A DNA stretch of 39,727 nucleotides, taken from the NCBI GenBank assembly GCA_900546825.1, contig UREE01000012.1, forward strand, positions 1-39,727, given 5' to 3'. Source of the stretch: an uncultured Collinsella sp. (lineage in GTDB: Bacteria > Actinomycetota > Coriobacteriia > Coriobacteriales > Coriobacteriaceae). The first letter of the stretch is position 1, and every line of letters starts with the position of its first letter. The notes under the pieces were generated by a model. The model had not been told where the DNA came from. It searched no databases and saw only the letters and a program-made list of their open reading frames with translations. Positions 24,151-32,688 of this stretch are shown here, piece after piece. The translations under genes were made by a program, and so were the position numbers.

Positions 24151-25413
24151 TTAAGCGCCGTAGCCCATCGCTTGCAGCATAAACATGACGACCGTCAGCA
24201 CCGTAATCACGCCGATAGTCGCCCACGTGAGCACGTTCCATACGCGGCCGTTGCGGTTGGCGCCCATAATGTGGCGATCCGCCGCGATAACCACCTGGAA
24301 TACCAAAACTACGGGCAGCAGCACGCCGTTGATGACCTGCGAGGTCATCATAATCTGGAACAAATCGACGCCGGGCATGAGCACCAACACGGCAGAAATG
24401 CCGATGATGGCCGTAATGATGCCGCGATAGACCGGGGCCTCGTCCCAGCTGCGATCGGCGCCTCGTTCCCAACCAAATGCCTCGCAGATGGCACTCGACG
24501 TAACGCCCGGCAGCACGCAGGCAGCCAAAAAGCTCGCTGCGACCAGGCCCGAGGCAAACAACACCGTGGACCACTGGCCCGCGATGGGCTCCAGCGCGCG
24601 GGCGGCATCGGCGGCATCGCTAATCTGAATACCCGCCGGGAACAGCACCGTACCGGTCGTGATGATAATGAAGCCCGCAATGATATCAGCAGCAATCGAG
24701 CCGCTCACGGTATCAATACGCTGCAGCACGATGTCGTCCTCGCCCGCATTCTTATCGACCACGTTGTTCTGAGCCAAGAAGATCATCCACGGTGCGATGG
24801 TGGTACCGATCGTTGCGACCACGAGCGACACGTAGCTGGGGTCGTTTTGAATATTGGGGACGACCAAGTCGACCGCGACCTCGCCCCAGTTGGGGCCGGC
24901 CATAAACGCGGCGACGATGTAGGTCACGAACACGCAGCTTACCAGCAGCAAAATCTTCTCGATGCGCTGGAAACTGCCCGACATGGTAAGCATCCACACC
25001 AGCAGCGCCACGAGCGGCACCGAAATGCTCGCCGGCACGCCAAACAGGGCAAGTCCGCTCGCGATACCCGCAAACTCCGAAATGGTCACGGCCGTGTTGG
25101 CGATCAACAGCGCCGCCATGGCCAGCACGCTCTTGCGCACGCCAAAGCGCTCGCGAATGAGCGACGCCAGGCCCTTACCCGTGACGCATCCGCAGCGCGC
25201 CGCGGTCTCCTGCGTCACGATGAGCAGCACGGTCATGACGGGAAGCATCCAGAGCATCTTGTAACCATAGCTGGCGCCCGCGCTGGAATACGTGGCGATG
25301 CCGCCGGCGTCATTACCCGAAAGCGCCGCCAACAGACCGGGGCCCATAGCGCCAAAGATGGCGGCGATGGTCAGCTTTTGCTTGGCGCTCGCCTTTTGCT
25401 TCGTGTTTTGCAC
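24151..25413 (-). CDS. NRAMP-related (NRMT-type) divalent metal transporter
   Basis: A 420-residue SLC11/NRAMP-fold membrane protein with about eleven helices. Classical members have DPGN in helix 1 and MPH in helix 6. Here helix 1 reads GNDAGGIAT (D35, then A, G, G) and helix 6 reads GTTIAPWM, with A207 replacing the metal-selective Met and W209 replacing His. Loss of the Met is the hallmark of the NRMT branch, whose Eggerthella lenta member transports Mg and Mn without proton coupling. Mg uptake is therefore likelier than the usual Mn/Fe annotation. The start is GTG 25413: AGGTGG lies just upstream, overlapping the stop of the MgtE-like gene eight bases away, so the two are translationally coupled. 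Confidence 0.85.
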   Translation of the reverse strand: MQNTKQKASAKQKLTIAAIFGAMGPGLLAALSGNDAGGIATYSSAGASYGYKMLWMLPVMTVLLIVTQETAARCGCVTGKGLASLIRERFGVRKSVLAMAALLIANTAVTISEFAGIASGLALFGVPASISVPLVALLVWMLTMSGSFQRIEKILLLVSCVFVTYIVAAFMAGPNWGEVAVDLVVPNIQNDPSYVSLVVATIGTTIAPWMIFLAQNNVVDKNAGEDDIVLQRIDTVSGSIAADIIAGFIIITTGTVLFPAGIQISDAADAARALEPIAGQWSTVLFASGLVAASFLAACVLPGVTSSAICEAFGWERGADRSWDEAPVYRGIITAIIGISAVLVLMPGVDLFQIMMTSQVINGVLLPVVLVFQVVIAADRHIMGANRNGRVWNVLTWATIGVITVLTVVMFMLQAMGYGA

Positions 25414-25421
25414 GCGACCAC

Positions 25422-27266
25422 CTATCCCATGACCGACATGGTGAGCAGCACCGCGGCGATGCAGTACGCCACACACGAGATCATGACGGCGATGACGTTC
25501 ATGGCGGTGCCCGACGTATTGAGGTCGTGCTCGTCGCGCCAGAACAGCACCATCAGGTAAATCACGGCGCTCATGTTGCCCACCAGGCAGATGATGGCGG
25601 CAATGTTAAAGCAGCCGGTAAAGAGCTGCTCCTCAAACATAGAGGCATCGGGGAACGCAGCGGTGCGCACCAGCTGCGCGCACAGGTAAGTAACAAGCGA
25701 AAGGATCAGACCCATGCCCGTGCTCTGGAAGAAGAATCCCAGGTACGGTTTGGGCTCGTCGTCGTGACCGTCGTACTCGAGGAAGTAGTTCTTGACGAAC
25801 GACACCATGCGCGAGGCAGCCAGCAGCACGAGCGGCATGGCGCACATGGGGAACACCACCAGATGCGCGGAGCCCAGCGCCGTCCCCAGCACCGTCGCCA
25901 TAATGCACGAGGCGATGCCCCACACGACAACCCAGTACTGGCGATGCACGAACCAGCTGAGCACGTTCGTCGAGTCGTCCGACGCGCTATCGCCCGAGCC
26001 GACACCGGCGATCTGCAGGTCCTCCTGATGCTCCTCGGCGATAACGTCCATGGCGTCGTCGAAGGTCACGATACCCAGGATATGACGGTTCTCGTCGCAG
26101 ACGGGGATGGCAACCAGGTCGTACTTGGTCATCTCGTCCGTCACGTCTTCCTGGTCCTCGTCGGGCGACACGTAGACCAGATCGCGATAGGCGAGCTGGC
26201 CCAGCGTGGCGTCGCGGTCGGCCACGATCAGCGTGCGCAGCGAAAGCACGCCCGTCAGCATACCGCTCGGATCCTCGGTATAGACGTAATAGACACTCTC
26301 AAAGTCCTCGTCGAGTTTGCGAATCGCCTCGACGGCATCGCCGACCGTCGCTGTGGCGGGCAGCGAGACAAACTCCGAGGTCATGATGCGGCCGGCGGTG
26401 TTGTCCTCGTAGCCCAGCAGATTACGAATCGCCTTCTCCTCCTTGACGCCCATCAGGCGCAGGAGCTTCTCGGCCTTCTCATAATCGAGCTCGTCGATCA
26501 GGTCGGCAGCGTCGTCCGGGTCCATCATGGCCAGCATCGACGATGCGTCGGTATCGGACAGGCCCTCGAGCATCTCGGTCATGAGTTCGTCGTCATCGAA
26601 CTCCGAGATGGCCTCGGCGGCCTGTGCCGTATCGAGCTGGGCGAACACCTGCGCGCGCAGGCGCGGATCGAGCTGCTCGATGATGTCAGCGATGTCGGCA
26701 GGATGCAGCTCGCCAAGCGTCTTGTGCGACACCGAGAGCTGGATGTTTTTAGTCGAGCGATCGAGCAGGTCCATATAAGACCAGGCGATAATGTCCTCGC
26801 TGAGCGGCTTGCCCAGGTGCTTCATAAAGCCCTCGACGACGTGCTCGAGCGCGGGGCTGATTGCACGCAGCAGACCGCGGGCACCGACCTCGGCACCCAG
26901 CAGGCGCAGCTGATTTTCGCCCGACATGGAGAACTTGATGTCGTTGACGCGCACGACCTTCATGCCCTGTGTGTCGACAATCTGTTTGTTGAGAACATCG
27001 CGCGCCAGCAACAGCTCGGTCGGCTGCAGGTACGAAAAACGGATTTCGGTGGCCGACGTCTTAAGGTGTACACCCGTCTCGTCGATACGGTCGACCCATT
27101 TGCGCCAGCTGATCATAAACGGCGTCTTGCCGGGACCACGGAACGCGAGCGACGTCACGTGCGGAAAAACTTCGCCGGTTGCAATGCCAAAATCGTTCAC
27201 AACGCCGAGCTTTTCGCCATCGACGTCCAAGACCGGCAATTTGAGCATCTCACTCAGATAATTCAA
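25422..27266 (-). CDS. MgtE-like protein with PRC barrel, CBS pair and divergent membrane domain
   Basis: A 614-residue protein. PRC-barrel-like segments (about 1-160) are followed by an MgtE intracellular N domain (about 175-300, with HPADIADIIEQLDP), two CBS domains (about 305-430, with AGRIMTSEFVSLP) and five hydrophobic helices (about 455-614). The membrane part lacks the GMGGNAGTQ signature of true MgtE channels, so it may be a Mg-sensing partner rather than a transporter. The gap of eight bases to the NRMT-like gene supports a joint function. The start is TTG 27266 with GGGGAG five bases upstream. A leader of about 200 bases with several hairpins precedes it. Confidence 0.8.
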   Translation of the reverse strand: MNYLSEMLKLPVLDVDGEKLGVVNDFGIATGEVFPHVTSLAFRGPGKTPFMISWRKWVDRIDETGVHLKTSATEIRFSYLQPTELLLARDVLNKQIVDTQGMKVVRVNDIKFSMSGENQLRLLGAEVGARGLLRAISPALEHVVEGFMKHLGKPLSEDIIAWSYMDLLDRSTKNIQLSVSHKTLGELHPADIADIIEQLDPRLRAQVFAQLDTAQAAEAISEFDDDELMTEMLEGLSDTDASSMLAMMDPDDAADLIDELDYEKAEKLLRLMGVKEEKAIRNLLGYEDNTAGRIMTSEFVSLPATATVGDAVEAIRKLDEDFESVYYVYTEDPSGMLTGVLSLRTLIVADRDATLGQLAYRDLVYVSPDEDQEDVTDEMTKYDLVAIPVCDENRHILGIVTFDDAMDVIAEEHQEDLQIAGVGSGDSASDDSTNVLSWFVHRQYWVVVWGIASCIMATVLGTALGSAHLVVFPMCAMPLVLLAASRMVSFVKNYFLEYDGHDDEPKPYLGFFFQSTGMGLILSLVTYLCAQLVRTAAFPDASMFEEQLFTGCFNIAAIICLVGNMSAVIYLMVLFWRDEHDLNTSGTAMNVIAVMISCVAYCIAAVLLTMSVMG

Positions 27267-27490
27267 TGGTGCTCCCCATCATTATTCCTGCGGACCGCGT
27301 GGCCATGCCGGCACGCAATCCGTGGACTTTTAGACATGTATACGCATGCGCGGGCGGCACGCCGCTCGGCGCTCACACCCCGTGCACGCGCAGAAAGCAC
27401 CTGCATGGGGTCATCGACTGTATGGTCGAGGTTTGGATTTCACCTGTAACCTTTCTCTTGACCCTCATTAACCGCAGTAACTATAGCATC
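27267..27490 (-). promoter_or_regulatory. Promoter and structured leader of the MgtE-like/NRMT operon
   Basis: An extended -10 box TGCTATAGT lies at 27480-27488 on the minus strand. The leader of about 205 bases can form AGGTT/AACCT, TCGAC/GTCGA (loop CATACA) and a 10-base stem ACCCCATGCA/TGCACGGGGT (one G-U), plus G+C-rich folds near the start. CCATACAGT also occurs in Mg-sensing M-box riboswitches, but the overall M-box layout was not recognised. With the deacetylase-side repeat this accounts for the whole 322-base interval 27267-27588; no gene is seen. Confidence 0.45.
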
Positions 27491-27563
27491 AGCATCGCGC
27501 TGCGGCACCGAATTTATGCGCTGCACATTGCAGGCATACCAAACACTGACGTATCCGTGACAT

Positions 27564-27590
27564 AGTCATTGGGGACGTTCTTACATGATT
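27564..27590. repeat. GGGGAC-core repeat at the NodB-like stop codon
   Basis: TCATTGGGGACGTTCTTACA with ATGA closing a short palindrome. On the minus strand it begins directly after the TAA at 27589-27591. Confidence 0.75.
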
Positions 27591-28995
27591 AGTCCGTGGT
27601 GTCGTCGTCCTCGAGGAGTTGGGGGAACACGGCGTTTTTGGGCATGGAAACCTTGGTGAGCGAGGTAAGCTTTTTGCTCAATGCCGTGTCCGTCTTGACC
27701 AGGTCGCTGAGCGTCACGATCTTGTAGCCGTCGGCGACAAGGCCATCGATAATCTGCGGCAGTGCCTCGAGCGTCTGCTCGGTGCACTCATCGCTATCGG
27801 TGAGCAGCACGATATTGCCTGGCGTCACCGAATCGAGCACGGTCGATACTTGCTCGTCAGCGCCGTTGAGCAGCCAGTCGCCCGAATCGATATTCCACGA
27901 AACCACGGCGGACACCAGGCCCATCGAATCGATCCAGTTTTGCTCATCAAACGCGGCGTAGGGGGCACGCAGCAACATCGTCTCGACACCGGTCGCCGAC
28001 TTAATCGCCTCGGTGCCCTTCGTGATCTGCTTGCGCACCGTCTCGCGATCCTCGCCCTTGAGCGAATCATCGCTGTAGCTGTTGGAGCCGATCTCGCACC
28101 CGGCATCGACAATCGCTTTGGCAGTAGCGGGCGAGGCTTCTGCGGCATCGCCCGAAAGGAAGAACGTCGCCGTGACGCCCTTTTCCTTGAGCACCTGCAA
28201 GATCTGCTTGGTCGCGCCGCTCGGACCCTCGTCAAATGTCAGGGCCACGTACTTTTCGTTGCCCTTGGGCGCTACGCTTGCGCACTCGACTACGCAGTCG
28301 GTGGCGGGCACGACCTCGCCGCGGTCCTGCGTCTTGCCCGACTGCTCGCCGACCCATACCTCGGAGCGGCCCTGAACACCCCAGGTTTTGACATACTCAA
28401 TGGCACCCGTGCCCTCGACCTTGAGCTTGGGCTCGATAACCGTTGCCTGGACCTCGTGCTTTTCGTAGGTGTTACGGCCATCCTTGACCGTCACCTTCTC
28501 GCCGCCCGTGAGCTCACGACTATCCCATTTGCCTTGCTTCACGCGCTTGCCGTCGACCTTCACCGACAGCTTTTCGCCGCCATGGCGCTTGAGCACGCTG
28601 TCGTCGACGGCCAGCAGATCGCCGGCGTCGTACGTTTCGGTCAGGCTTTGATCGTCGATAAGATTCTGCAACGTAGAACCCACGCGCACCGCGGTCTTTT
28701 GCCCGTTGAGTTCCACGTCCACGCTGCGGTTGACGTAGCCCACGACGGCAGCGATAAACAGCACGAGCGCGCAACCCACGGCGATGAGCGCATAGGGCAG
28801 GCGAGACGGACGACGCGGCGAGCGCCCGTTGCCGATACGCGCGCTGCGATCGCTAAACCCACGGCTATGGTTGAGGTACATCGCGCCGGGCTTACGGCGA
28901 CGTCGACGCTGACCACTGGGCAGCTGCCCCAGGTCGCGGTGCGCCGTCGGACGCGCACCCGAACGCCCGTTTAAGTTAGATTCGTTTTGGCGCAT
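27589..28995 (-). CDS. Membrane-anchored NodB-like protein lacking catalytic residues
   Basis: A 468-residue protein with a basic cytoplasmic tail (1-65), one membrane helix (68-88), an extracellular beta-rich region (91-215, DUF348-like in appearance) and a polysaccharide deacetylase (NodB) fold (247-440). The NodB motifs are altered: TFDEGP has D255 but E256 in place of the metal Asp. The metal histidines of H-x-x-x-H are N305 and D309 in GSNSYSDD, and the catalytic His of the last motif is a Thr in VLLTDSD. It is therefore unlikely to be a normal zinc deacetylase of peptidoglycan or chitin and may bind glycan without cutting. GGAGGG lies five bases before the ATG. Confidence 0.83.
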   Translation of the reverse strand: MRQNESNLNGRSGARPTAHRDLGQLPSGQRRRRRKPGAMYLNHSRGFSDRSARIGNGRSPRRPSRLPYALIAVGCALVLFIAAVVGYVNRSVDVELNGQKTAVRVGSTLQNLIDDQSLTETYDAGDLLAVDDSVLKRHGGEKLSVKVDGKRVKQGKWDSRELTGGEKVTVKDGRNTYEKHEVQATVIEPKLKVEGTGAIEYVKTWGVQGRSEVWVGEQSGKTQDRGEVVPATDCVVECASVAPKGNEKYVALTFDEGPSGATKQILQVLKEKGVTATFFLSGDAAEASPATAKAIVDAGCEIGSNSYSDDSLKGEDRETVRKQITKGTEAIKSATGVETMLLRAPYAAFDEQNWIDSMGLVSAVVSWNIDSGDWLLNGADEQVSTVLDSVTPGNIVLLTDSDECTEQTLEALPQIIDGLVADGYKIVTLSDLVKTDTALSKKLTSLTKVSMPKNAVFPQLLEDDDTTD

Positions 28996-29016
28996 GTGCC
29001 CTCCCCCATAAACACA

Positions 29017-29046
29017 GCGAGCCGGAGCAACATGTCTCCGGCTCGC
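29017..29046 (-). terminator. Hairpin after the PRC-barrel gene
   Basis: Perfect 11-base arms GCGAGCCGGAG and CTCCGGCTCGC with an eight-base loop, 21 bases after the stop. The following TGTGTTTAT is only partly T-rich, so termination may be leaky into the NodB-like gene. Confidence 0.65.
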
Positions 29047-29067
29047 CTCCCATCATTTGGTACGTCT

Positions 29068-29823
29068 CTATTTGCTAGCTTTTGACGAGCCCCCGCTCGC
29101 CTTTTGATATTCGTCCTTAAAGGCCTTGAACATACCGCGCGTCTTGCCGAGCTGCTTGCCCAGTGCACGACTGCCCTTGTCCACGGCGACCGATCCCTTG
29201 TCATCGAGCACCTTGGCGCCCTTCTTGACCTTATCGCCTACCACGACACTGGCCTCGGCAGCCTTGGCGGCCGCGCCGCCCGAATACCCGAGCGCCTTGA
29301 CCTCGTCCGAGACAATCATCGCGCCGTTCTCGTAGCCGCGCAGCATCGTCGGCGGCACCTGCGTGTCGCCCACCAACACGCTCGAAGCGGCACCGGCGGT
29401 CACGTAGAACATCTGCACAATACCCGAGCGCGGCTTGAACTCAACGTCCGAGCAGTAGCCCACGACATCGCCCGATTCCGTGCGCACGTCCATGCCGACC
29501 CAGATGATGCAATCGTCCAGGTTGATATCGAGGCGCTTGGCCGCGGCGGCATCGTAGGTGCCCTTGACGTCGTCGACCGCGACAGCACCCTCATAGACGC
29601 CGATGGCATCGAGCGCCACAAAGCGGTCGGGACGCTCGATCATACCCGCGATATCGGACTGGCGGACCATAAAGCCCACCACGCGCGTGCCGCCCGGGGT
29701 AAAGACGGGAAAGTGAATCTTGCCGAGCTTTTTAGGGCTGCGCGGCGTGCCGTCCTTTTTGGTGCGCTTGTCTTCGGCAGGTTTGCGATAAACCTTGACG
29801 CCGACAAAATCCCCTGCGCGCAT
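29068..29823 (-). CDS. PRC-barrel domain protein
   Basis: A 251-residue soluble protein of unknown function. Two PRC-barrel-like halves can be seen: the first from MRAGDFVGVKVYRKP to VALDAIGVYEG (about 1-85), the second from CIIWVGMDVRTESGDVVGYCSDVEF (about 105-180). A Lys/Ala/Gly-rich tail with QLGKTRGMFKAFKDEYQKASGG ends it. PRC barrels often bind partner proteins or RNA. The start codon overlaps the stop of the YtxH gene by one base (TAATG), so both are made together, probably as a cell-envelope or stress module. The MgtE-like protein nearby also carries PRC domains. Confidence 0.75.
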   Translation of the reverse strand: MRAGDFVGVKVYRKPAEDKRTKKDGTPRSPKKLGKIHFPVFTPGGTRVVGFMVRQSDIAGMIERPDRFVALDAIGVYEGAVAVDDVKGTYDAAAAKRLDINLDDCIIWVGMDVRTESGDVVGYCSDVEFKPRSGIVQMFYVTAGAASSVLVGDTQVPPTMLRGYENGAMIVSDEVKALGYSGGAAAKAAEASVVVGDKVKKGAKVLDDKGSVAVDKGSRALGKQLGKTRGMFKAFKDEYQKASGGSSKASK

Positions 29824-30212
29824 TATGCCTCGGTCGAGGGCTCCGTGGCCTCGGTGTCGGCCTCAGCGACGTTCTCGACCACGACGTCAGCAGCGGGCGT
29901 CACGTTGCCGCCCGAGATGGCGTCGTTGAGCTGCTCGCGAAGCTGGTCCATGCGCTCGCGGGCCAGGTCGACCTTGGCGCGCAGGTCATCGGTCTTGGCG
30001 TCGACCATCGGACCAAAGTCGTTGACCGCGGCACGAGCCTCCTCGGCACTGTGCTCGTAGGTGTCACGCATGTTGTCCCAGGCATCGTTGGCGATATCGG
30101 CGGCCATGGCGCGGGTCTCAGCACCCGAGCGCGGGGCCAGAGCAACGCCGATGATAGCGCCGGCGGCAGCACCAAAGAGCGCACCGGAGACAAAGCTGAA
30201 AGTCTTTCCCAT
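29823..30212 (-). CDS. YtxH domain protein
   Basis: A 129-residue small membrane protein. The N terminus MGKTFSFVSGALFGAAAGAI is a glycine-rich YtxH-type membrane segment followed by a helical, coiled-coil-prone region (40-100) and an acidic tail. Members are general-stress-associated in Firmicutes, with no proven activity. An alternative ATG six bases earlier (30218) is possible; the chosen one has the better distance to GAGG. It overlaps the next gene by one base. Confidence 0.78.
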   Translation of the reverse strand: MGKTFSFVSGALFGAAAGAIIGVALAPRSGAETRAMAADIANDAWDNMRDTYEHSAEEARAAVNDFGPMVDAKTDDLRAKVDLARERMDQLREQLNDAISGGNVTPAADVVVENVAEADTEATEPSTEA

Positions 30213-30348
30213 GATCATTCCTCTCCTGCGGGCACCTCGATGCCCACCGTTTGAATGCTGTCCATTATACCCGCAGCGCAACACTTGCCGTCACGCTCAT
30301 CTGCGTACGGTAAAGGCGCAGGTACATGATGGTGATAAGCGAGTGAGC

Positions 30349-31182
30349 CTACTCCTGAGGCGCAACCGGCATGGCCACCGTGGCGGCCGGGTCTTCGCCG
30401 GCGCCATCGACGAGCGGCAGGCTGCCCTCGTGCGCCGAGCCGGACGGAGCCGTTGCCGCACCGCCAAAGACGGCCGCGGAGGCCTCGTGGTTCTCGACGA
30501 CCGCGCCCTCGGTATCGATTGGCATCTGCGGCTCGTCGTCAAAGCTCGGGACGCCTTGGGGCTCCGCAGACTCGGGCTCAGCAGGCGCCTCGGCAACGGG
30601 CTCAGCGCCGGCGTCGGCAGGAGCGTCGTCCTCGGACGCATCCTCGGCCACGTCCTCGCCGTTCGCGACGGCGACGGCCTCGTGCGGATCTTTGCCCTCG
30701 GCCTCGGCACGCATGCCCAGCACCAGGTTGCGCAGACCCGCGACCGTGCCTTCCACGTCGGGGGCCGGCTGATCGGCGTGCAGGTACGCCCAGTCCATCA
30801 TAAAGGTCGCCGACGACAGCGCGCCAATGGCCAGCGCGTCATCGGGACACGAAAGCTCGACCTCAAAGACACGCTCGTCATGCTCGCTCACGCGCGTGCG
30901 ACCGCACGAGATGCTGCCGGCAAGACCGGTCTCGTTCATGAGCTCGACCGTCACGTGCTCCAGCAGGTGGCAAAGCTCGGTCTGGCCCATGCAGTCCTGG
31001 AACTCGCGACCGGAATCGCCCAGGCACAGATGCTTGGCAATCGCGGGCACCAGGTAGTACACGCGCGCCGTGGCCTCGATGTCCTCCGAGGTCATGAGCG
31101 GCATGCCGGGGTTCACCAGCACATGCGCGCAGATCTTGTCCTCGCTGACGGTGACCTTAAGGATGTTGAACAGGCCTGCCAT
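30349..31182 (-). CDS. Stand-alone protein resembling the cyanophycin synthetase N domain
   Basis: A 277-residue protein. Residues 1-150 resemble the N-terminal domain of cyanophycin synthetase (CphA): NPGMPL, a GREF...GQTELCHLLEHVTVEL core and SCGRTRV match the CphA pattern around GHVVEHVALELQ and FGRTR. H72, E75, H76 and E80 form an HxxEHxxxE metal-binding-like motif. The ATP-grasp and Mur-ligase domains of CphA are absent. Residues 150-277 are a low-complexity Ala/Glu/Asp/Pro tail. Some CphA N domains have been described with a hydrolytic site, so a metallohydrolase or glycan/peptide-binding role is possible, but this is inference. It starts 24 bases after the CorC-like gene with GGGGAG upstream, so it is co-transcribed with it. 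Confidence 0.65.
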   Translation of the reverse strand: MAGLFNILKVTVSEDKICAHVLVNPGMPLMTSEDIEATARVYYLVPAIAKHLCLGDSGREFQDCMGQTELCHLLEHVTVELMNETGLAGSISCGRTRVSEHDERVFEVELSCPDDALAIGALSSATFMMDWAYLHADQPAPDVEGTVAGLRNLVLGMRAEAEGKDPHEAVAVANGEDVAEDASEDDAPADAGAEPVAEAPAEPESAEPQGVPSFDDEPQMPIDTEGAVVENHEASAAVFGGAATAPSGSAHEGSLPLVDGAGEDPAATVAMPVAPQE

Positions 31183-31206
31183 AACTCTCCCCTACTCGTC
31201 CTTGCC

Positions 31207-32580
31207 CTACTCGTCGCCATCGTGCGGATCCACAGAGCCCGCACCCGACGCCGCCGGCTTCTCTGCCGGGGACTCAGAATCCTTCTTATCGGTTTCGGCC
31301 GGAGCGATCACGCGAATGAGCGAGATACGCTGGCCACGCATCGACTGTACCTTGAACTTGTACCCTGCGACCTCAAACACCTCTCCGATGTCGGGCACCG
31401 AGTCGCAAAGCTCCAAAATCCAGCCGGCGATGGTCTCATAATCATCGCTTTCCTCGAGCGGCCAACCAAGCTCAATCGCGTCATCGCACGAAAAACGCCC
31501 ATCGACGAGCCACTCGCGGCGCGAGAGGCGCGTGAGGTACTTGTTGTCGGGGTCGAACTCGTCCTCGATCTCGCCGACGATCTCCTCGACGATGTCCTCG
31601 ATGGTGATGATGCCGGCCGTGCCGCCGTACTCGTCCACGACGACCACGATCTGGTCGTGCGAGGTCTGCATCTCGGACAGCAGCGGCAGGATGTCCTTGG
31701 TATCGGGCACAAAGGTGGCGTCGCGCAAAAAGTCGGCAATGGGCTGGTCGCCCTTGCCGTCGAGCGCGGGCTGGATCAGGTCCTTGATGTGCGCGATGCC
31801 CGCGACATTGTCGGGGTCCTCGTGATAGACGGGGATGCGACTGAAGCCGGTCTGGCGCATGGTGGACAGCACGTCGGCGACTGTCTCGTCGTCCTCGCAC
31901 ATGGTGGTGTCCACGCGCGGCACCATGACCTCGCGAGCCACGGTGTCGCCCAGGTCGAAGATCTCGTGGATCATGCGCTTTTCCTCGTCGAGCAGGTCGT
32001 CCTGCTCCGAGACCATGTACTTGATCTCTTCTTCCGAGACGTTCTGACGGTCGTCGGCGCTCTTGATGCGCAGGATGCGGGCCAGGCCGTCGGAGCAGGC
32101 ACCGGTCAGCCACACGAGCGGGCGGGCGATCTTTTGGAACACGGAAAGCGGTCCCACGACCTGCTTGGATACGCCCTCGGCGTTTGCGAGGCCGATGCGC
32201 TTGGGCACAAGCTCGCCGATCACGATGGACACAAAGGCGACCGCGACGGTGATGATGACCGGCGCCAGGCCGCGCGCGATGGCGGAAAGCGGCGCGATGC
32301 CAAAGCTCATGAGCCATGTGGCGAGCGGGTCGGACAGGCTCGTCGAGGCGACGGCGGACGAGGCGAAGCCCACGAGCGTGATGGCGACCTGAATGGTGGC
32401 GAGCAGCTGGTCGGAATCGGCGGCAAGCTGGACGGCGCGCTCGGCGCGCTTATCGCCCTCCTCGGCATCGTGTTCCAACACGGCGCGCTTAGCCGTGGTG
32501 AGAGCCATCTCGGACATGGAGAAGTAGCCGTTGATGAGGGTCAAAACGAGGGTGGTGATAAGGGAGATGGTTATGTCCAT
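31207..32580 (-). CDS. CorC/HlyC family transporter-associated protein (CNNM-like)
   Basis: A 457-residue membrane protein. A DUF21/CNNM membrane domain (1-200, with NGYFSMSEMALTTAKR and IVIGELVPKRIGL) is followed by a CBS pair (about 210-345, with VMVPRVD and DEYGGTAGIITIEDIVEEIVGEI) and a CorC-type C-terminal domain (350-440), then an acidic tail. CNNM/CorC proteins are linked to Mg export and are often misnamed hemolysins. ATG at 32580 is the best start although its ribosome site is weak; GGAGG lies 15 bases away. The stop is followed by a tandem GACGAGTAGGG repeat and the CphA-N-like gene. Together with the MgtE-like and NRMT-like genes it suggests a Mg homeostasis neighbourhood. Confidence 0.88.
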   Translation of the reverse strand: MDITISLITTLVLTLINGYFSMSEMALTTAKRAVLEHDAEEGDKRAERAVQLAADSDQLLATIQVAITLVGFASSAVASTSLSDPLATWLMSFGIAPLSAIARGLAPVIITVAVAFVSIVIGELVPKRIGLANAEGVSKQVVGPLSVFQKIARPLVWLTGACSDGLARILRIKSADDRQNVSEEEIKYMVSEQDDLLDEEKRMIHEIFDLGDTVAREVMVPRVDTTMCEDDETVADVLSTMRQTGFSRIPVYHEDPDNVAGIAHIKDLIQPALDGKGDQPIADFLRDATFVPDTKDILPLLSEMQTSHDQIVVVVDEYGGTAGIITIEDIVEEIVGEIEDEFDPDNKYLTRLSRREWLVDGRFSCDDAIELGWPLEESDDYETIAGWILELCDSVPDIGEVFEVAGYKFKVQSMRGQRISLIRVIAPAETDKKDSESPAEKPAASGAGSVDPHDGDE

Positions 32581-32688
32581 CGGGAGTTTCTCGAACCTCC
32601 AAGATTCGGGACGTTGGGCAGTAAGCGTAGGTGACGGATAGGGCAATTGCGCCGGTCGCCCGTGCGAGCGGGGCCGTGGGCGCGGTCG

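Noticed and set aside
24151..25413. Classical MntH Mn/Fe transporter call
   Set aside because: The metal-site DPGN and MPH motifs of classical NRAMP proteins are replaced.
25527..27449. 640-codon open frame on the plus strand
   Set aside because: It is antisense to the MgtE-like gene and shows no family motif.
27267..27490. Canonical M-box or cobalamin riboswitch
   Set aside because: Short matching strings (CCATACAGT, GGTGAAATCC) occur, but their order and spacing do not fit either consensus, so only a structured leader is claimed.
30061..32634. 857-codon open frame on the plus strand
   Set aside because: It lies opposite the CphA-N-like, YtxH and CorC-like genes, has no recognisable domain, and is Arg/His/Asp-rich as expected from the antisense of G+C-rich codons.
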